In this document: positions 30,075 to 41,469 of the stretch, in pieces
Numbering within the stretch: the stretch's first letter is position 1
How the letters are laid out: every line of letters starts with the position of its first letter
Source: Microterricola viridarii
Lineage (GTDB): Bacteria > Actinomycetota > Actinomycetes > Actinomycetales > Microbacteriaceae
Assembly (NCBI RefSeq): GCF_001542775.1
Contig: NZ_CP014145.1
Span: forward strand, 1,736,001-1,800,000
Reading direction: 5' to 3'
Length of the DNA: 64,000 nucleotides
Position numbers and translations under genes: made by a program
The notes under the pieces: generated by a model
What the model saw: the letters and a program-made list of their open reading frames with translations, nothing else
The model's database searches: none
What the model was told of the DNA's origin: nothing

Positions 30075-32630
30075 GTGGCTTCACTTCTGTTCCGCCTGGG
30101 TTCGTTCGCTGCACGCCGCGCATGGGCGGTGATCGTGGCCTGGGTGGTGATCCTCGGCCTCGCGGTCGGCGCCTTCTTCGCGCTGGGTGGCGCACTGAGC
30201 AATAGTTTCGACATCCCGGGAACGGCCTCCGGCGCAGTGACCGAAGAGTTGGCGCAGAAGCTGCCCGCCACGGCCGGCGGCACCGGCACCGTCGTGTACA
30301 AGACGACCGACGGATCCCCGTTCACCGACGCGCAGAAGCAGGCCATCTCCGAGGCGGCGAGCAGCGCGAAGAACCTCGACGGCGTCGCAACCGTCATCGA
30401 CCCGTTCTCCGCCTCCGATCAGCAGGCCGCCCAGGCCCAGAAGATCGCCGACGGTCGCACCCAGTTGGACAACGGGCTCGCCCAACTGGACGCCGGGCAG
30501 GCGCAGCTCGACGCGGGAACCGCGCAGCTGGATCAGGCGCAGCAGCAGCTGACCGCCGCGCGTGACCAGGCCGTGGCCGCCGGGGCCGGCGCTGAGCAGC
30601 TGGCCGCCCTCGACGCACAACAGGCGCAGCTCGACGCGCAGCGCGCGGCCCTGCAGGCCCAGCAGAAGACGCTGGACACCTCACGGGCCGAGCTGGAAAG
30701 CGGAGCGGCGAAGTTGGATCTCGGCACCCAGCTCTTGGCCCTGTCGGACGGCCTCGGCGTCGTGTCGGCCGACGGGTCGACGGCAATCGTGAACGTCTCG
30801 TTCACCGAGCCCCGCCTGGAACTCTCCGAAGAGGTGAAGCAGGCAACGATCGACCACTTCGAGAGCACCCCCATCGACGGCGTCGAGGTCAGCTTCGGCA
30901 CCGACATCGCCCAGGGCGTGCCCCAGATCTTCGGCGTCGGCGAGGCGGTGGGCCTCGTCTTCGCCGCGGTCGTTCTGATCGTGATGCTCGGCTCGCTGCT
31001 GGCAGCCGCCCTGCCCATCGTCACCGCCCTCGTCGGTGTCGGCGTCGGCGTGACCGCGTCGTTGGCCTTCTCGGGCGTGGTCGACATGGCCTCGGTCACC
31101 CCTGTTCTCGGTGTGATGCTCGGCCTCGCCGTCGGTATCGACTACTCGCTGTTCATCGTCAACCGACACCGCAAACAGATCATCGGCGGCGTGCCCGTGC
31201 GCGAATCCATCGGGCTCGCCACCGGCACCTCCGGCACCGCTGTGGTGTTCGCCGGGGCGACGGTCATCGTGGCCCTGCTCGCCCTCAACGTGACCGGGGT
31301 ACCATTCCTCGGCCTGATGGGCACCGTCGGCGCGGTCTGCGTCGCCGTCGCCGTGCTGGTCGCGATCACCCTCGCGCCCGCCATCCTCGGCCTGCTCGGC
31401 CACCGCCTGCTGAGCCGCAAGGCCCGGGCGCGGATGGCCCAGGCATCCGGTTCGGATTCCGGCCAGAGCACCGAGGCGAAGCCTGTGAAGACCGCGAAGC
31501 CGGTGAAGCCCCTGTCGACGGTGCGGGCGATCGTCACGGTGCTGGTCAGCGTTGTCGCCCTGCTCATCGTGGCAATCCCGGCACTCTCCATGCGACTCGG
31601 GCTCCCGGACGGCTCGAGCGAGCCGGCCGATTCCACCAGCTACCAGGCCTTCCAGACTGTCGGCGACGAGTTCGGGGCCGGCGCCAACGGGCCGCTGCTG
31701 GTCACGGCAACGTTCCCAGCCTCGATCCCGGATGAGGAGCTGCTCGCCACCCAGGTCGAGATCGCCCAGGCGCTCTCGGCACAACCCGACGTGGTCGCCG
31801 TCGCCCCCATCGCGAACTCCTCCGACAACACCCTGCTCGCCTTCCAGGTGCTGCCGGCCGAGGGCCCGAACAGCGCCTCCACCGAAAAGCTGGTGCAAGA
31901 CATCCGGGCCATGCCGCCGGTCGGCGGCGACATCGAGCTCGGTGTGGCCGGTCAGGCCGCCACCAACATCGATATCTCCGAGGCGCTCAGCGCGGTGCTG
32001 CCGATCTACCTCGTCGTGGTCGTCGGGCTGTCGCTGCTGATCATGATCCTGGTGTTCCGCTCGCTGCTGGTTCCGCTGATCGCGACCGCCGGCTTCGTGC
32101 TGTCCCTGTTCGCGACCTACGGGCTGATCGTCGCCGTGTTCCAGTTCGGCTGGGGCGCGGATCTGATCGGCCTGCACAATCCCGGCCCGATCCTGAGCTT
32201 CCTGCCGGTCATCCTCGTCGGCATCCTGTTCGGGCTCGCCATGGACTACCAGCTGTTCCTCGCGTCAGGGATGCGGGAGGCCTATGTGCACGGCTCCCCC
32301 GCACGGCTCGCGGTCGCCCAGGGCTTCCGCGCCGGCCGGTCGGTCGTGATCGCCGCGGCGCTCATCATGGTCTCGGTCTTCGGCGGCTTCATCTTCTCTG
32401 AGTCGACCATCATCCGCTCGATCGGTTTCGGCCTCGCGTTCGGCGTGCTCCTCGATGCCTTCGTGGTGCGGATGCTGCTCATGCCGGCCCTGATGCACCT
32501 GCTCGGCGCCTCGGCGTGGTGGATCCCCCGCTGGCTCGACCGCATCCTGCCCAACGTCGACCTGGAGGGCGCGGCGCTGGAACGCGACCACCCGGGCCTG
32601 CAGACCGGCGGCGTGCCCACCGCCGTCTAG
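30075..32630 (+). CDS. MMPL-family transporter
   Basis: An 851-residue MMPL/RND-superfamily exporter. Twelve transmembrane helices fall in two sets: TM1 near 15-38 and TM2-6 near 290-430, then TM7 near 480 and TM8-12 near 640-830. Motifs include MLGLAVGIDYSLFIVNRHRK and LFGLAMDYQLFLASGMREAY with the membrane aspartates expected for proton coupling. The first extracytoplasmic domain contains a coiled coil with a QLD-x-G repeat (about residues 128-215), a feature shared with YhgE/Pip-like proteins. GTG 30075 with AAGGAG upstream. Under the divergent TetR gene. Substrate unknown; MMPL proteins export lipids, peptides or drugs. Confidence 0.9.
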   Translation: MASLLFRLGSFAARRAWAVIVAWVVILGLAVGAFFALGGALSNSFDIPGTASGAVTEELAQKLPATAGGTGTVVYKTTDGSPFTDAQKQAISEAASSAKNLDGVATVIDPFSASDQQAAQAQKIADGRTQLDNGLAQLDAGQAQLDAGTAQLDQAQQQLTAARDQAVAAGAGAEQLAALDAQQAQLDAQRAALQAQQKTLDTSRAELESGAAKLDLGTQLLALSDGLGVVSADGSTAIVNVSFTEPRLELSEEVKQATIDHFESTPIDGVEVSFGTDIAQGVPQIFGVGEAVGLVFAAVVLIVMLGSLLAAALPIVTALVGVGVGVTASLAFSGVVDMASVTPVLGVMLGLAVGIDYSLFIVNRHRKQIIGGVPVRESIGLATGTSGTAVVFAGATVIVALLALNVTGVPFLGLMGTVGAVCVAVAVLVAITLAPAILGLLGHRLLSRKARARMAQASGSDSGQSTEAKPVKTAKPVKPLSTVRAIVTVLVSVVALLIVAIPALSMRLGLPDGSSEPADSTSYQAFQTVGDEFGAGANGPLLVTATFPASIPDEELLATQVEIAQALSAQPDVVAVAPIANSSDNTLLAFQVLPAEGPNSASTEKLVQDIRAMPPVGGDIELGVAGQAATNIDISEALSAVLPIYLVVVVGLSLLIMILVFRSLLVPLIATAGFVLSLFATYGLIVAVFQFGWGADLIGLHNPGPILSFLPVILVGILFGLAMDYQLFLASGMREAYVHGSPARLAVAQGFRAGRSVVIAAALIMVSVFGGFIFSESTIIRSIGFGLAFGVLLDAFVVRMLLMPALMHLLGASAWWIPRWLDRILPNVDLEGAALERDHPGLQTGGVPTAV

Positions 32631-33418
32631 GGTCGGCCCGCGGTGCCCCGGCTGAACGCCGCGAGGCGCCCCTGCATCTGCCAGTAGGGCGTGGCCGCTG
32701 GCGGCTGCCGGCCGTCGCGCAGGGCCACCACGCTGTTGAGCGCCGCGTCGACGGCGGCGCGGTACGGCAGCGAGCCGGAGCTCACCCGCCTGACCCCGAG
32801 CTCGGCCAGCTGGGCCACGGTCAGGGTGGGATGCGCCAGCACGTTGACGGGCAGAGGGGTGCCGGCGGTGATGCCCCGGATGTCTTCCGCCTCCGCGACA
32901 CCGGGCACGAAAATGCCGTCGGCGCCGGCGTCGGCGTATGCCCGGGCGCGGAGCAGGACGGCATCCACCGTGGCCTGTTCGTCGAACCAGAAATTGTCGA
33001 CCCTGGCGTTGATGAAGACGCCGGGGGCGCGCCGTTTGACGGCGGCAACCTTGTCGGCGAAGGCGGCCGCATCCACCAGATGCCCGGCCACACTGTCCTC
33101 CATGTTGACCCCGGCAACGCCCAGCTCCGCCAACTCGGCGACGAATTCCGCAACCTCGGCGGGGTCGTTGGAGTAGCCGTCCTCGATGTCCACCGTCACG
33201 TAGACGGGCAGGCGGCAGAGCTGCGCAGCCAGAACGGCGGTGGCCGCCTGGCCGGAGCCGTCCCCGTCCGGGCGTCCGGCGCTGGCCGCGACGCCGAAAC
33301 TGGTGGTGCCGATGGCGGCGAATCCCGCATCTGCGAAGGCGAGGGCGGAGCCCAGATCCCACGCGTTGGGTAGCAGGAGCGGAGTATCGGCGAAGTGGAG
33401 CTCCCGAAAAGTGGCCAT
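32627..33418 (-). CDS. Isocitrate lyase/PEP mutase family protein
   Basis: A 263-residue TIM-barrel protein of the ICL/PEP-mutase superfamily, whose members cleave or rearrange C-C and P-C bonds of 2-hydroxy/oxo acids. It opens with LLLPNAWDLGSALAFADAGF and IGTTSFGVAASAG, has the metal-binding VTVDIEDGYSNDP, then GVNMEDS and INARVDNFW. A KKCGH-like catalytic cysteine motif of isocitrate lyases is not present, so it is a PEP-mutase-like member of unknown reaction. AGGA sits 6 bases before ATG 33418; ATG 33424 is too close to it. Overlaps the MMPL gene tail to tail by 4 bases. Confidence 0.85.
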   Translation of the reverse strand: MATFRELHFADTPLLLPNAWDLGSALAFADAGFAAIGTTSFGVAASAGRPDGDGSGQAATAVLAAQLCRLPVYVTVDIEDGYSNDPAEVAEFVAELAELGVAGVNMEDSVAGHLVDAAAFADKVAAVKRRAPGVFINARVDNFWFDEQATVDAVLLRARAYADAGADGIFVPGVAEAEDIRGITAGTPLPVNVLAHPTLTVAQLAELGVRRVSSGSLPYRAAVDAALNSVVALRDGRQPPAATPYWQMQGRLAAFSRGTAGRP

Positions 33419-33625
33419 AGCCATTCCTACCCCGTGCGGGCTTGTCGCACCACATCGAGAACGGCCGCGGAGACGAGCGCCGACCGCTCAACGTGAATGC
33501 CGTGAATGCCGTGACCACCGTGGGTGTCGGTGATGTAAGTGGCGTGCCAGGCCGGGGTGAGGGTGCCATGCGGCGCGGGCACGCTCGGCTGCTGGTTAGA
33601 CTCCCCTCACCGTCAAGGAGATGCC

Positions 33626-35556
<1,931 letters not shown>

Positions 35557-35563
35557 TCAAGGC

Positions 35564-36289
35564 ATGACAGCTTCGGACACACCCGGCCTGGCTCGCGCAC
35601 CGTACAGAAAGACCTCGCTGACCGCGGGAATCCTGTACGTCCTCACCTTCATTTCGATCCCGACCCTCGCCCTGTACGGGCCGGTCAAGGGCACCGACTA
35701 CGTGCTGGGGGCTGGCCCAGACACCGGGGCAATCACCGGCGGGCTGCTGGAGATCACGATCGCCCTCGCCGGCATCGGCACCGCCGTCGTGCTGTTCCCC
35801 ATCCTCAAGAAGCAGAATGAGGCGGCCGCGCTGGACCTCGTGGCCGCCCGAATCCTGGAATCCAGCACCATCTTCGTTGGCGTCGCGTTCATCCTCACCG
35901 TGGTGACGCTGCGGCAGGGCGGGGCCGGCGCAGACGCGTTGATCACGAGCAGCACCCTCGTCGCGCTCTACGACCGCATCTTCCTGCTCGGGCAGAGCTT
36001 CATGCCGGCCGTCTGCGACCTGATCCTGGGCATCCTGCTCTACCAGTCACGCCTGGTGCCCCGGGTTCTCGCCGTCATCGGGATCGTCGGTGCCGGCGCC
36101 CTGCTCATCGGCTACCTCGCCGTCATGACCGGTCTTATCGGGCAGCACGACCCGGCCGCGGCACTGTCCGCGCTCCTCGTCGCGGTGTTCGAGCTGGCGC
36201 TCGGCATCTGGCTCATCGTCAAGGGCTTCAACGCCCAGGCGGTGCGGGCCCTCGAGGCGCGGCAGCACGGAACGGATGCCGCCGGCTGA
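35564..36289 (+). CDS. DUF4386 membrane protein
   Basis: A 241-residue integral membrane protein matching DUF4386: a basic cytosolic N-terminus, GILYVLTFISIPTLALYGPV, then about six transmembrane helices with AARILESSTIFVGVAFI and FMPAVCDLILGILLYQS-type segments. The family's function is unknown. A weak AAGG lies just before ATG 35564. It is divergent from the aldo/keto reductase and 116 bases ahead of the P-type ATPase. Confidence 0.82.
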   Translation: MTASDTPGLARAPYRKTSLTAGILYVLTFISIPTLALYGPVKGTDYVLGAGPDTGAITGGLLEITIALAGIGTAVVLFPILKKQNEAAALDLVAARILESSTIFVGVAFILTVVTLRQGGAGADALITSSTLVALYDRIFLLGQSFMPAVCDLILGILLYQSRLVPRVLAVIGIVGAGALLIGYLAVMTGLIGQHDPAAALSALLVAVFELALGIWLIVKGFNAQAVRALEARQHGTDAAG

Positions 36290-36405
36290 CCCACTGCCCG
36301 ATCGGCGGATGGCGCCAGAGATACAGTGGTGCTGTGGCCCGCCGGCTCGCACGGGCAGGCTGCCCCATTGCTGGGACGAACCCTCACTCCGGAAGCGTGG
36401 TCGTG

Positions 36406-39231
36406 ATGCCGAACGAAACCGACATGACCAGGGCAGCCGATGACGCGTTCCTGCAGGACGCCGCGATCGTCGCGGCCCGGTTAGGCGTCGATCTGGAGAC
36501 CGGCCTGTCGGACGCGGAGGCCGCCCGCCGGCTCGCCGCCGACGGCCCGAACGAGCTGCGCGGCACACCGCCCGTCCCGATGTGGCGCAAGGTCCTGGCG
36601 CAGTTCCAAGACCCGCTGATCTACCTGCTGCTCGCCGCCGTGGTGGTCTCTCTCGTGGCCTGGTTCGTCGAGGGCGCCCACGGCGCGCCCGTCGACGCCA
36701 TCGTGATCGCCGCCATCGTCATCCTGAACGCGATTCTCGGCTACACCCAGGAGGCGAAGGCCGCGGATGCCGTCGCCGCCCTCAGCAAGATGACCGCCGC
36801 GACATCCACCGTGCTGCGCGGTGGCGAGCGCAAGAGCGTGCCGTCCAGCGAGCTGGTGCGCGGCGACGTGCTGGTGCTCGGCGAGGGCGACGCCGTCGGG
36901 GCGGATGCCCGGCTGTTCTTCGCCAGCGCGCTGCGCGTGCAGGAGGCGTCGCTGACCGGCGAGAGTGCCGCGGTCATCAAGAGCCCGGCCACGCTGGCGG
37001 CCCCCGCACCGCTCGGCGACCGCACCGACATGGTCTTCAAAGGCACCGCGGTGGCGCAGGGCGTCGGCCGCGCCATCGTCACCGAGGTCGCCATGGCGAC
37101 CGAGATGGGCGCGATCGCTGAGATGCTCGACGCGACCGTCGAAGACCCGACGCCGCTGCAGAACGAGATCAAGCTGATCAGCAAGGCGCTCGGCATCATC
37201 GTCGTGATCGTCGCGCTGGTGGTGATGATCACCGTCATCCTGATCCAGGGCATCACGGACCCGGCCGATCTCGTGGTCGTGCTGCTGCTCGGTGTCTCCC
37301 TCGCCGTGGCCGCGGTACCGGAGGGCCTGCCCGCGATCCTCTCGGTGATCCTGGCGATCGGCGTGCAGCGGATGGCCAAGCGCAACGCGGTCGTGAAGAA
37401 GCTCAGCTCGGTGGAGGCGCTCGGCTCCGCCTCGGTGATCTGCACCGACAAAACGGGCACGCTGACCCGGAATGAGATGACCATCGAACGGGTCGTCACC
37501 GCCTCGGGCCAGGCCGAGGTCACTGGCGTCGGGTACCGCCCGGAGGGCGCGGTGTACGGCGAGGACGGCCAGCTCTCCGGCGCACAGCACTTCGAGGTGC
37601 AGCTGGTGCTCGGCGCGGGAACACTCGCCAACGACGCCCAACTCACCGAGCACGATGGCGAATGGCAGATCCAGGGCGACCCGACCGAGGCTGCTTTCCT
37701 CGTGGCCGCGCGCAAGCTGGACGGCACCGCCAGTCGGTTGGACCGGTTCGAGCGGCGCGCGGAGATCCCGTTCACCTCGGAACGCAAGATGATGTCGACG
37801 CTGCACCAGGAGCGGCCGGACGGTGCCCACGTGCTGTTCAGCAAGGGCGCCCCCGACGTGCTGCTGGAGCGCTGCACCCGGCTGCAGGTGGGCGAGACGA
37901 CGGTGCCGCTCACCGACGAGCTGCGCCGGCGGGCACAGGATGACGTGCAGGCGCTGTCCGCACAGGCCTTCCGCACCCTGGGCGTGGCCTATCGCACGGT
38001 GGATGCCGTCGACCCGGCCGCCGAGGTCGACCCGTCGCTCGAGCAGGAGCTCATCTACGTGGGTGTCGTCGGGATCATCGACCCCCCGCGGGTCGAGGCC
38101 GCGGATGCCATCGCCGAGGCGCACCGGGCCGGCATCCGCGTCATCATGATCACCGGCGATCACCCGGCCACCGCCGTGCGGATCGCTGCCGACCTCGGCA
38201 TCGTCGAGCCGTCGGCCCGTGCGCTCACCGGCGCCGAGCTCGACACGCTGGACCCCGAGCAGCTGCGGGCCGTCACCCGCGAGGTGTCGGTGTACGCCCG
38301 GGTCTCGCCCGAGCACAAGCTGCGCCTCGTCGACGCACTGCAGTCGGATGGGCAGATTGTGTCGATGACGGGCGACGGCGTGAACGACGCCCCAGCGCTG
38401 AAGTCCGCCGATATCGGCGTCGCGATGGGCATCACCGGCACCGAGGTGACGAAGGAGGCGGCGCGGATGATCCTCGCCGACGACAACTTCGCCACCATCA
38501 TCGCGGCCGTCCGGCAGGGCCGGGTGATCTTCGACAACATCAGGAAGTTCCTGCGCTACCTGCTCTCCTCCAATGTCGGCGAGGTGCTCACCGTGTTCCT
38601 CGGCGTCGTCTTCGCTGGGCTGATCGGTCTGAACGACGCGAGCAACGAGGGGCTCGTGCTGCCGCTGCTGGCCACCCAGATCCTGTGGATCAACCTGATC
38701 ACCGACTCCACCCCGGCGCTCGCGATGGGCGTCGACCCCGAGGTGGACGACGTGATGGCCAGACGCCCACGCAAACTCACCGACAGCGCGATCGACGGGC
38801 GCATGTGGGGCGGCATCCTCTCTGTCGGTCTGGTGATGGCGCTGGTGACGCTGTTCGGCATCGACATGTTCCTGCCCGGCGGCCTCGTCGAGGGCAGCGA
38901 CAGCCTCGAGGTCGCCCGCACGGTCGGCTTCACCACGCTCGTCTTCGCCCAGTTGTTCAACGCGTTCAACGCCCGCTCCGAGACGAGCAGCGCGTTCCGC
39001 AAGCTGTTCTCGAACAAGTGGCTGTGGGGCTCTGTCGCGCTGGGCGTGCTGTTGCAGATCGCCGTCGTCGAACTCCCGTTCCTGCAGGTGGCCTTCGGCA
39101 CGGCCTCCCTGGACCTGGCCCACTGGGGCGCCTGCGTGGCGCTCGGATCCGTCGTGCTCTGGTACGACGAGATCCGCAAGATCATCCTGCGGGCGGTCGG
39201 CAGGCGGCACTCGGGAGAGTCGGCGCGTTAG
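36406..39231 (+). CDS. Calcium-type cation-transporting P-type ATPase
   Basis: A 941-residue P2-type ATPase with the SERCA/PMR1 layout. Cation_ATPase_N (about 10-80), actuator loop with LTGESAAV (about 181-188), TM4 with PEGLP (305-309), phosphorylation site DKTGTLTRNE (Asp 348), nucleotide domain with MITGDHP, and hinge TGDGVNDAPALK. TM5 has SSNVGEV and TM6 NLITDSTPALAMG (Asn 763, Thr, Asp), all residues used by SERCA to bind calcium. So Ca2+ efflux is the best guess; Mn2+ is possible. GTG codons lie upstream (36334, 36397) but ATG 36406 has GGAAG at a sensible distance. Overlaps the island's serine hydrolase tail to tail by 4 bases. Confidence 0.9.
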   Translation: MPNETDMTRAADDAFLQDAAIVAARLGVDLETGLSDAEAARRLAADGPNELRGTPPVPMWRKVLAQFQDPLIYLLLAAVVVSLVAWFVEGAHGAPVDAIVIAAIVILNAILGYTQEAKAADAVAALSKMTAATSTVLRGGERKSVPSSELVRGDVLVLGEGDAVGADARLFFASALRVQEASLTGESAAVIKSPATLAAPAPLGDRTDMVFKGTAVAQGVGRAIVTEVAMATEMGAIAEMLDATVEDPTPLQNEIKLISKALGIIVVIVALVVMITVILIQGITDPADLVVVLLLGVSLAVAAVPEGLPAILSVILAIGVQRMAKRNAVVKKLSSVEALGSASVICTDKTGTLTRNEMTIERVVTASGQAEVTGVGYRPEGAVYGEDGQLSGAQHFEVQLVLGAGTLANDAQLTEHDGEWQIQGDPTEAAFLVAARKLDGTASRLDRFERRAEIPFTSERKMMSTLHQERPDGAHVLFSKGAPDVLLERCTRLQVGETTVPLTDELRRRAQDDVQALSAQAFRTLGVAYRTVDAVDPAAEVDPSLEQELIYVGVVGIIDPPRVEAADAIAEAHRAGIRVIMITGDHPATAVRIAADLGIVEPSARALTGAELDTLDPEQLRAVTREVSVYARVSPEHKLRLVDALQSDGQIVSMTGDGVNDAPALKSADIGVAMGITGTEVTKEAARMILADDNFATIIAAVRQGRVIFDNIRKFLRYLLSSNVGEVLTVFLGVVFAGLIGLNDASNEGLVLPLLATQILWINLITDSTPALAMGVDPEVDDVMARRPRKLTDSAIDGRMWGGILSVGLVMALVTLFGIDMFLPGGLVEGSDSLEVARTVGFTTLVFAQLFNAFNARSETSSAFRKLFSNKWLWGSVALGVLLQIAVVELPFLQVAFGTASLDLAHWGACVALGSVVLWYDEIRKIILRAVGRRHSGESAR

Positions 39232-40748
39232 TCGGCCGCTGTGATATCGGCGGCCGTGATGTCGGGGGCCGCGATCTCGAGGGCCGTGATGTCGATGGCC
39301 TGCACGAGGGGCGTCTTGAGACCGATCACCTGGATCTCACAGAGCAGGGTGCCCCTCTCGCACTGGATGCCCCAGCTCAGTGCGCTGCCGTTCGCGCCGT
39401 TGCGGGTGCGGTCGCCCAGCGGCGCCTGGACTGTTGCGATCGCTCCGAGCGTCTCCAGCAGCTCGGCCACCCGCCGCTTCCGGATGTCGGCAGGCAGGTC
39501 GAGCAGTACGTTGTCGGCGAAGACGGCGGCGATCGTGTCGAGCGGCTCGTCCGCACGGAGTGCCGCATCGATCGTCGCCGCGTGCTCGAGGACTTCCGGC
39601 CACGGCTGCGCCAGGTCCGCCCCCACGCCCAGCCCGGCGAGCACGGCCGGGAGGCAGCGGGAGGCGAGTCGCTCGGCACCGAACTCATCGGAATTCCCGA
39701 ACACGACCACGCCCAGACCTGTCTGAGCGTGCCACCGCATGTGTGACGAGAATCCGGGGAGGCCGCCCGAGTGTTGCACGATGCGGCCATGGCGGCGATC
39801 GTGTTCGACCACGAGCCCCATGCCGTAGCCCTGTGCACTGAGGTCTTTGTCCGTGCGGCACGCATCAATCGGGAAAACGGTGTGCACCCGCTGCAGCTCC
39901 CGTCTGCTGGCCGCCGCGAGCACATCGCTGTGCGTCGGGGCCTCGCCGAAGGCCGAGGCGAGGAAGGAAGCCCAGGCGGCGACATCATCGAGCGTGCTGA
40001 ACAGCGCGCCGATGCAGGCGAGCGCGCCGGAGCCCACGTAGGGCTCCTCCGCGAAGATCGTCCCGCCGTCAAAGGTGCGATAACCCCGCGCGAGCGCCTC
40101 GGCCTCCAGATAGTCGGACGCCCGATATCTCGTGTTTACCAGGCCGAGCGGTTCGAGAAAGCGGCGTGCCACCTCGTGCTCGATCGTTCGCCCGGTGACG
40201 GCCTCGATCGCCCGACCGACGAGTGACATTCCGAGGTTGGAGTACTGGTAGCGCTCGCCGGGTTCCGCCGTGAGGCGGAAGCCATCGCTCGCAAGCAGTG
40301 CGATCTCCTCGCGCGAGGCGCCCAGCATCCTGTCGCCCCAGGCGTTGTCCTCCGGCATCCCGGAGCAATTGCTGAGGAGCTGACGCAGCGTGACCTCTGC
40401 CTCGCTGCCATCGAAGAGGAAGCGCGCTCCGGGAACGTACTCAGCGATCGCTCGATCAAGATCGAGTAGGCCGTCGTCTCGCAGGCCAAGCGCCGTCGCC
40501 GCCAGGAAGCTCTTTGACATCGAGGCGATCCTGAAGACGGTGTCGCGCTCGGTCGCGACCCCGTTGCGTCGAGGTTCGCCGACGCCGCGCCAGGCGATCA
40601 GACCGTTCCGGTCAAAGACCGCGGCGAGTGCGGCCGGCGCGGTGCGCAGATCGTGGGCGCTGAAGGCCGCAGCCAGCGCGCTCTCGGCCACGCGCACGGT
40701 CTCAGCGCGGGGAGAGTCGAGCCTCTGTTCCGCGTGCTGTGCGGTCAC
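39228..40748 (-). CDS. Class C beta-lactamase/D-aminopeptidase-like serine hydrolase
   Basis: A 506-residue penicillin-recognising serine hydrolase: SMSK with nucleophile Ser 76, YSN at 169-171, and HSGG (near 330) in place of KTG. This is the pattern of class C beta-lactamases, DD-peptidases and D-aminopeptidases. No signal peptide is present, so it is cytosolic and is unlikely to be a secreted beta-lactamase. The C-terminus (about 400-506) is an extra domain ending in a short repeat of the form DITAxEIA/DITAAD. GTG 40748 overlaps the amidotransferase stop. It is the last gene of the leftward island operon, so hydrolysis of D-residue peptides is the favoured role. Confidence 0.87.
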   Translation of the reverse strand: MTAQHAEQRLDSPRAETVRVAESALAAAFSAHDLRTAPAALAAVFDRNGLIAWRGVGEPRRNGVATERDTVFRIASMSKSFLAATALGLRDDGLLDLDRAIAEYVPGARFLFDGSEAEVTLRQLLSNCSGMPEDNAWGDRMLGASREEIALLASDGFRLTAEPGERYQYSNLGMSLVGRAIEAVTGRTIEHEVARRFLEPLGLVNTRYRASDYLEAEALARGYRTFDGGTIFAEEPYVGSGALACIGALFSTLDDVAAWASFLASAFGEAPTHSDVLAAASRRELQRVHTVFPIDACRTDKDLSAQGYGMGLVVEHDRRHGRIVQHSGGLPGFSSHMRWHAQTGLGVVVFGNSDEFGAERLASRCLPAVLAGLGVGADLAQPWPEVLEHAATIDAALRADEPLDTIAAVFADNVLLDLPADIRKRRVAELLETLGAIATVQAPLGDRTRNGANGSALSWGIQCERGTLLCEIQVIGLKTPLVQAIDITALEIAAPDITAADITAAD

Positions 40749-41467
40749 AGGGTGACCAGGGCGCGCGCGCGAACCTCGTCCCCGAAGGCCTCGATCAGCA
40801 GCCTGCTGGCGCGCGTGTTCTCCTCGTCGGCTGCATCGGCCGTGGCGATGAGCGCCGCGACGTCGTACCCCTCGCCGCGGAGGGCGGCGTCGTCCCAGGT
40901 CGCAAGGTTTGCGGCCGCCGCCTCGGGGTGGAACTGCACCCCGCGCACGTGCGAGCCGATCACGAAGGCCTGGTTCCGCACCGCGTCGCTACTGGCCAAC
41001 AGCACCGCACCGGTCGGCAGCCGGGTGATCTGGTCCTCATGGTTCTCGATCATCGGGGCGCACGTGCCGAGCGCAGACAGCACAGGGTCGTTCCTGCCCT
41101 CCGGCGTGGCACGGATGACGGTGCTGCCGCGCTCCTTCTCGCCGAAGCAGGCCCGCACCTCCCCGCCCGCGACGTCGGCGATGATCTGGGCGCCGAGGCA
41201 GATGCCGAGCGTCGGCAGATCCAGCTCGATGGCCTGCTCGGTGAGCCGGCGCTCGTCGTGCAACCAGGCGGCCTTCTCGTAGTCGTCCGGCATGAGGCCG
41301 CCGCCGAGGAGCACGAGACCGTCGAAACCCTCAAGCGAGTCGGGAAGGCCGTCTTCTCCGAGCCTCTCCACGACGTCAATGCCCTGCGCGGCGAGCCACG
41401 CGCCGAGGCGCCTGGGCCCGGAGCTCGCCGAGTTCACCACTGCGAGTACGCGGGGAGAAGCTGCCAC
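40745..41467 (-). CDS. Class I glutamine amidotransferase-like protein
   Basis: A 240-residue GATase1 domain with the nucleophile cysteine in LGICLGAQIIADVAGG and the catalytic histidine-glutamate in VQFHPEAAA. It stands alone, with no synthetase domain attached, like PuuD-type gamma-glutamyl hydrolases and other solo GATases that cleave gamma-glutamyl amides. In this operon it could release glutamine-type side chains or gamma-glutamyl peptides. GTG 41467 follows the dipeptidase stop by 2 bases. Substrate unproven. Confidence 0.85.
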   Translation of the reverse strand: MAASPRVLAVVNSASSGPRRLGAWLAAQGIDVVERLGEDGLPDSLEGFDGLVLLGGGLMPDDYEKAAWLHDERRLTEQAIELDLPTLGICLGAQIIADVAGGEVRACFGEKERGSTVIRATPEGRNDPVLSALGTCAPMIENHEDQITRLPTGAVLLASSDAVRNQAFVIGSHVRGVQFHPEAAAANLATWDDAALRGEGYDVAALIATADAADEENTRASRLLIEAFGDEVRARALVTL

Positions 41468-41469
41468 GG

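Noticed and set aside
36481..39210. Very long open frame on the strand opposite the P-type ATPase (also opposite the RND gene, 8408-10243)
   Set aside because: It mirrors third-position GC bias of the real gene and its translation is low-complexity without family features, whereas the + strand product has all P-ATPase motifs.
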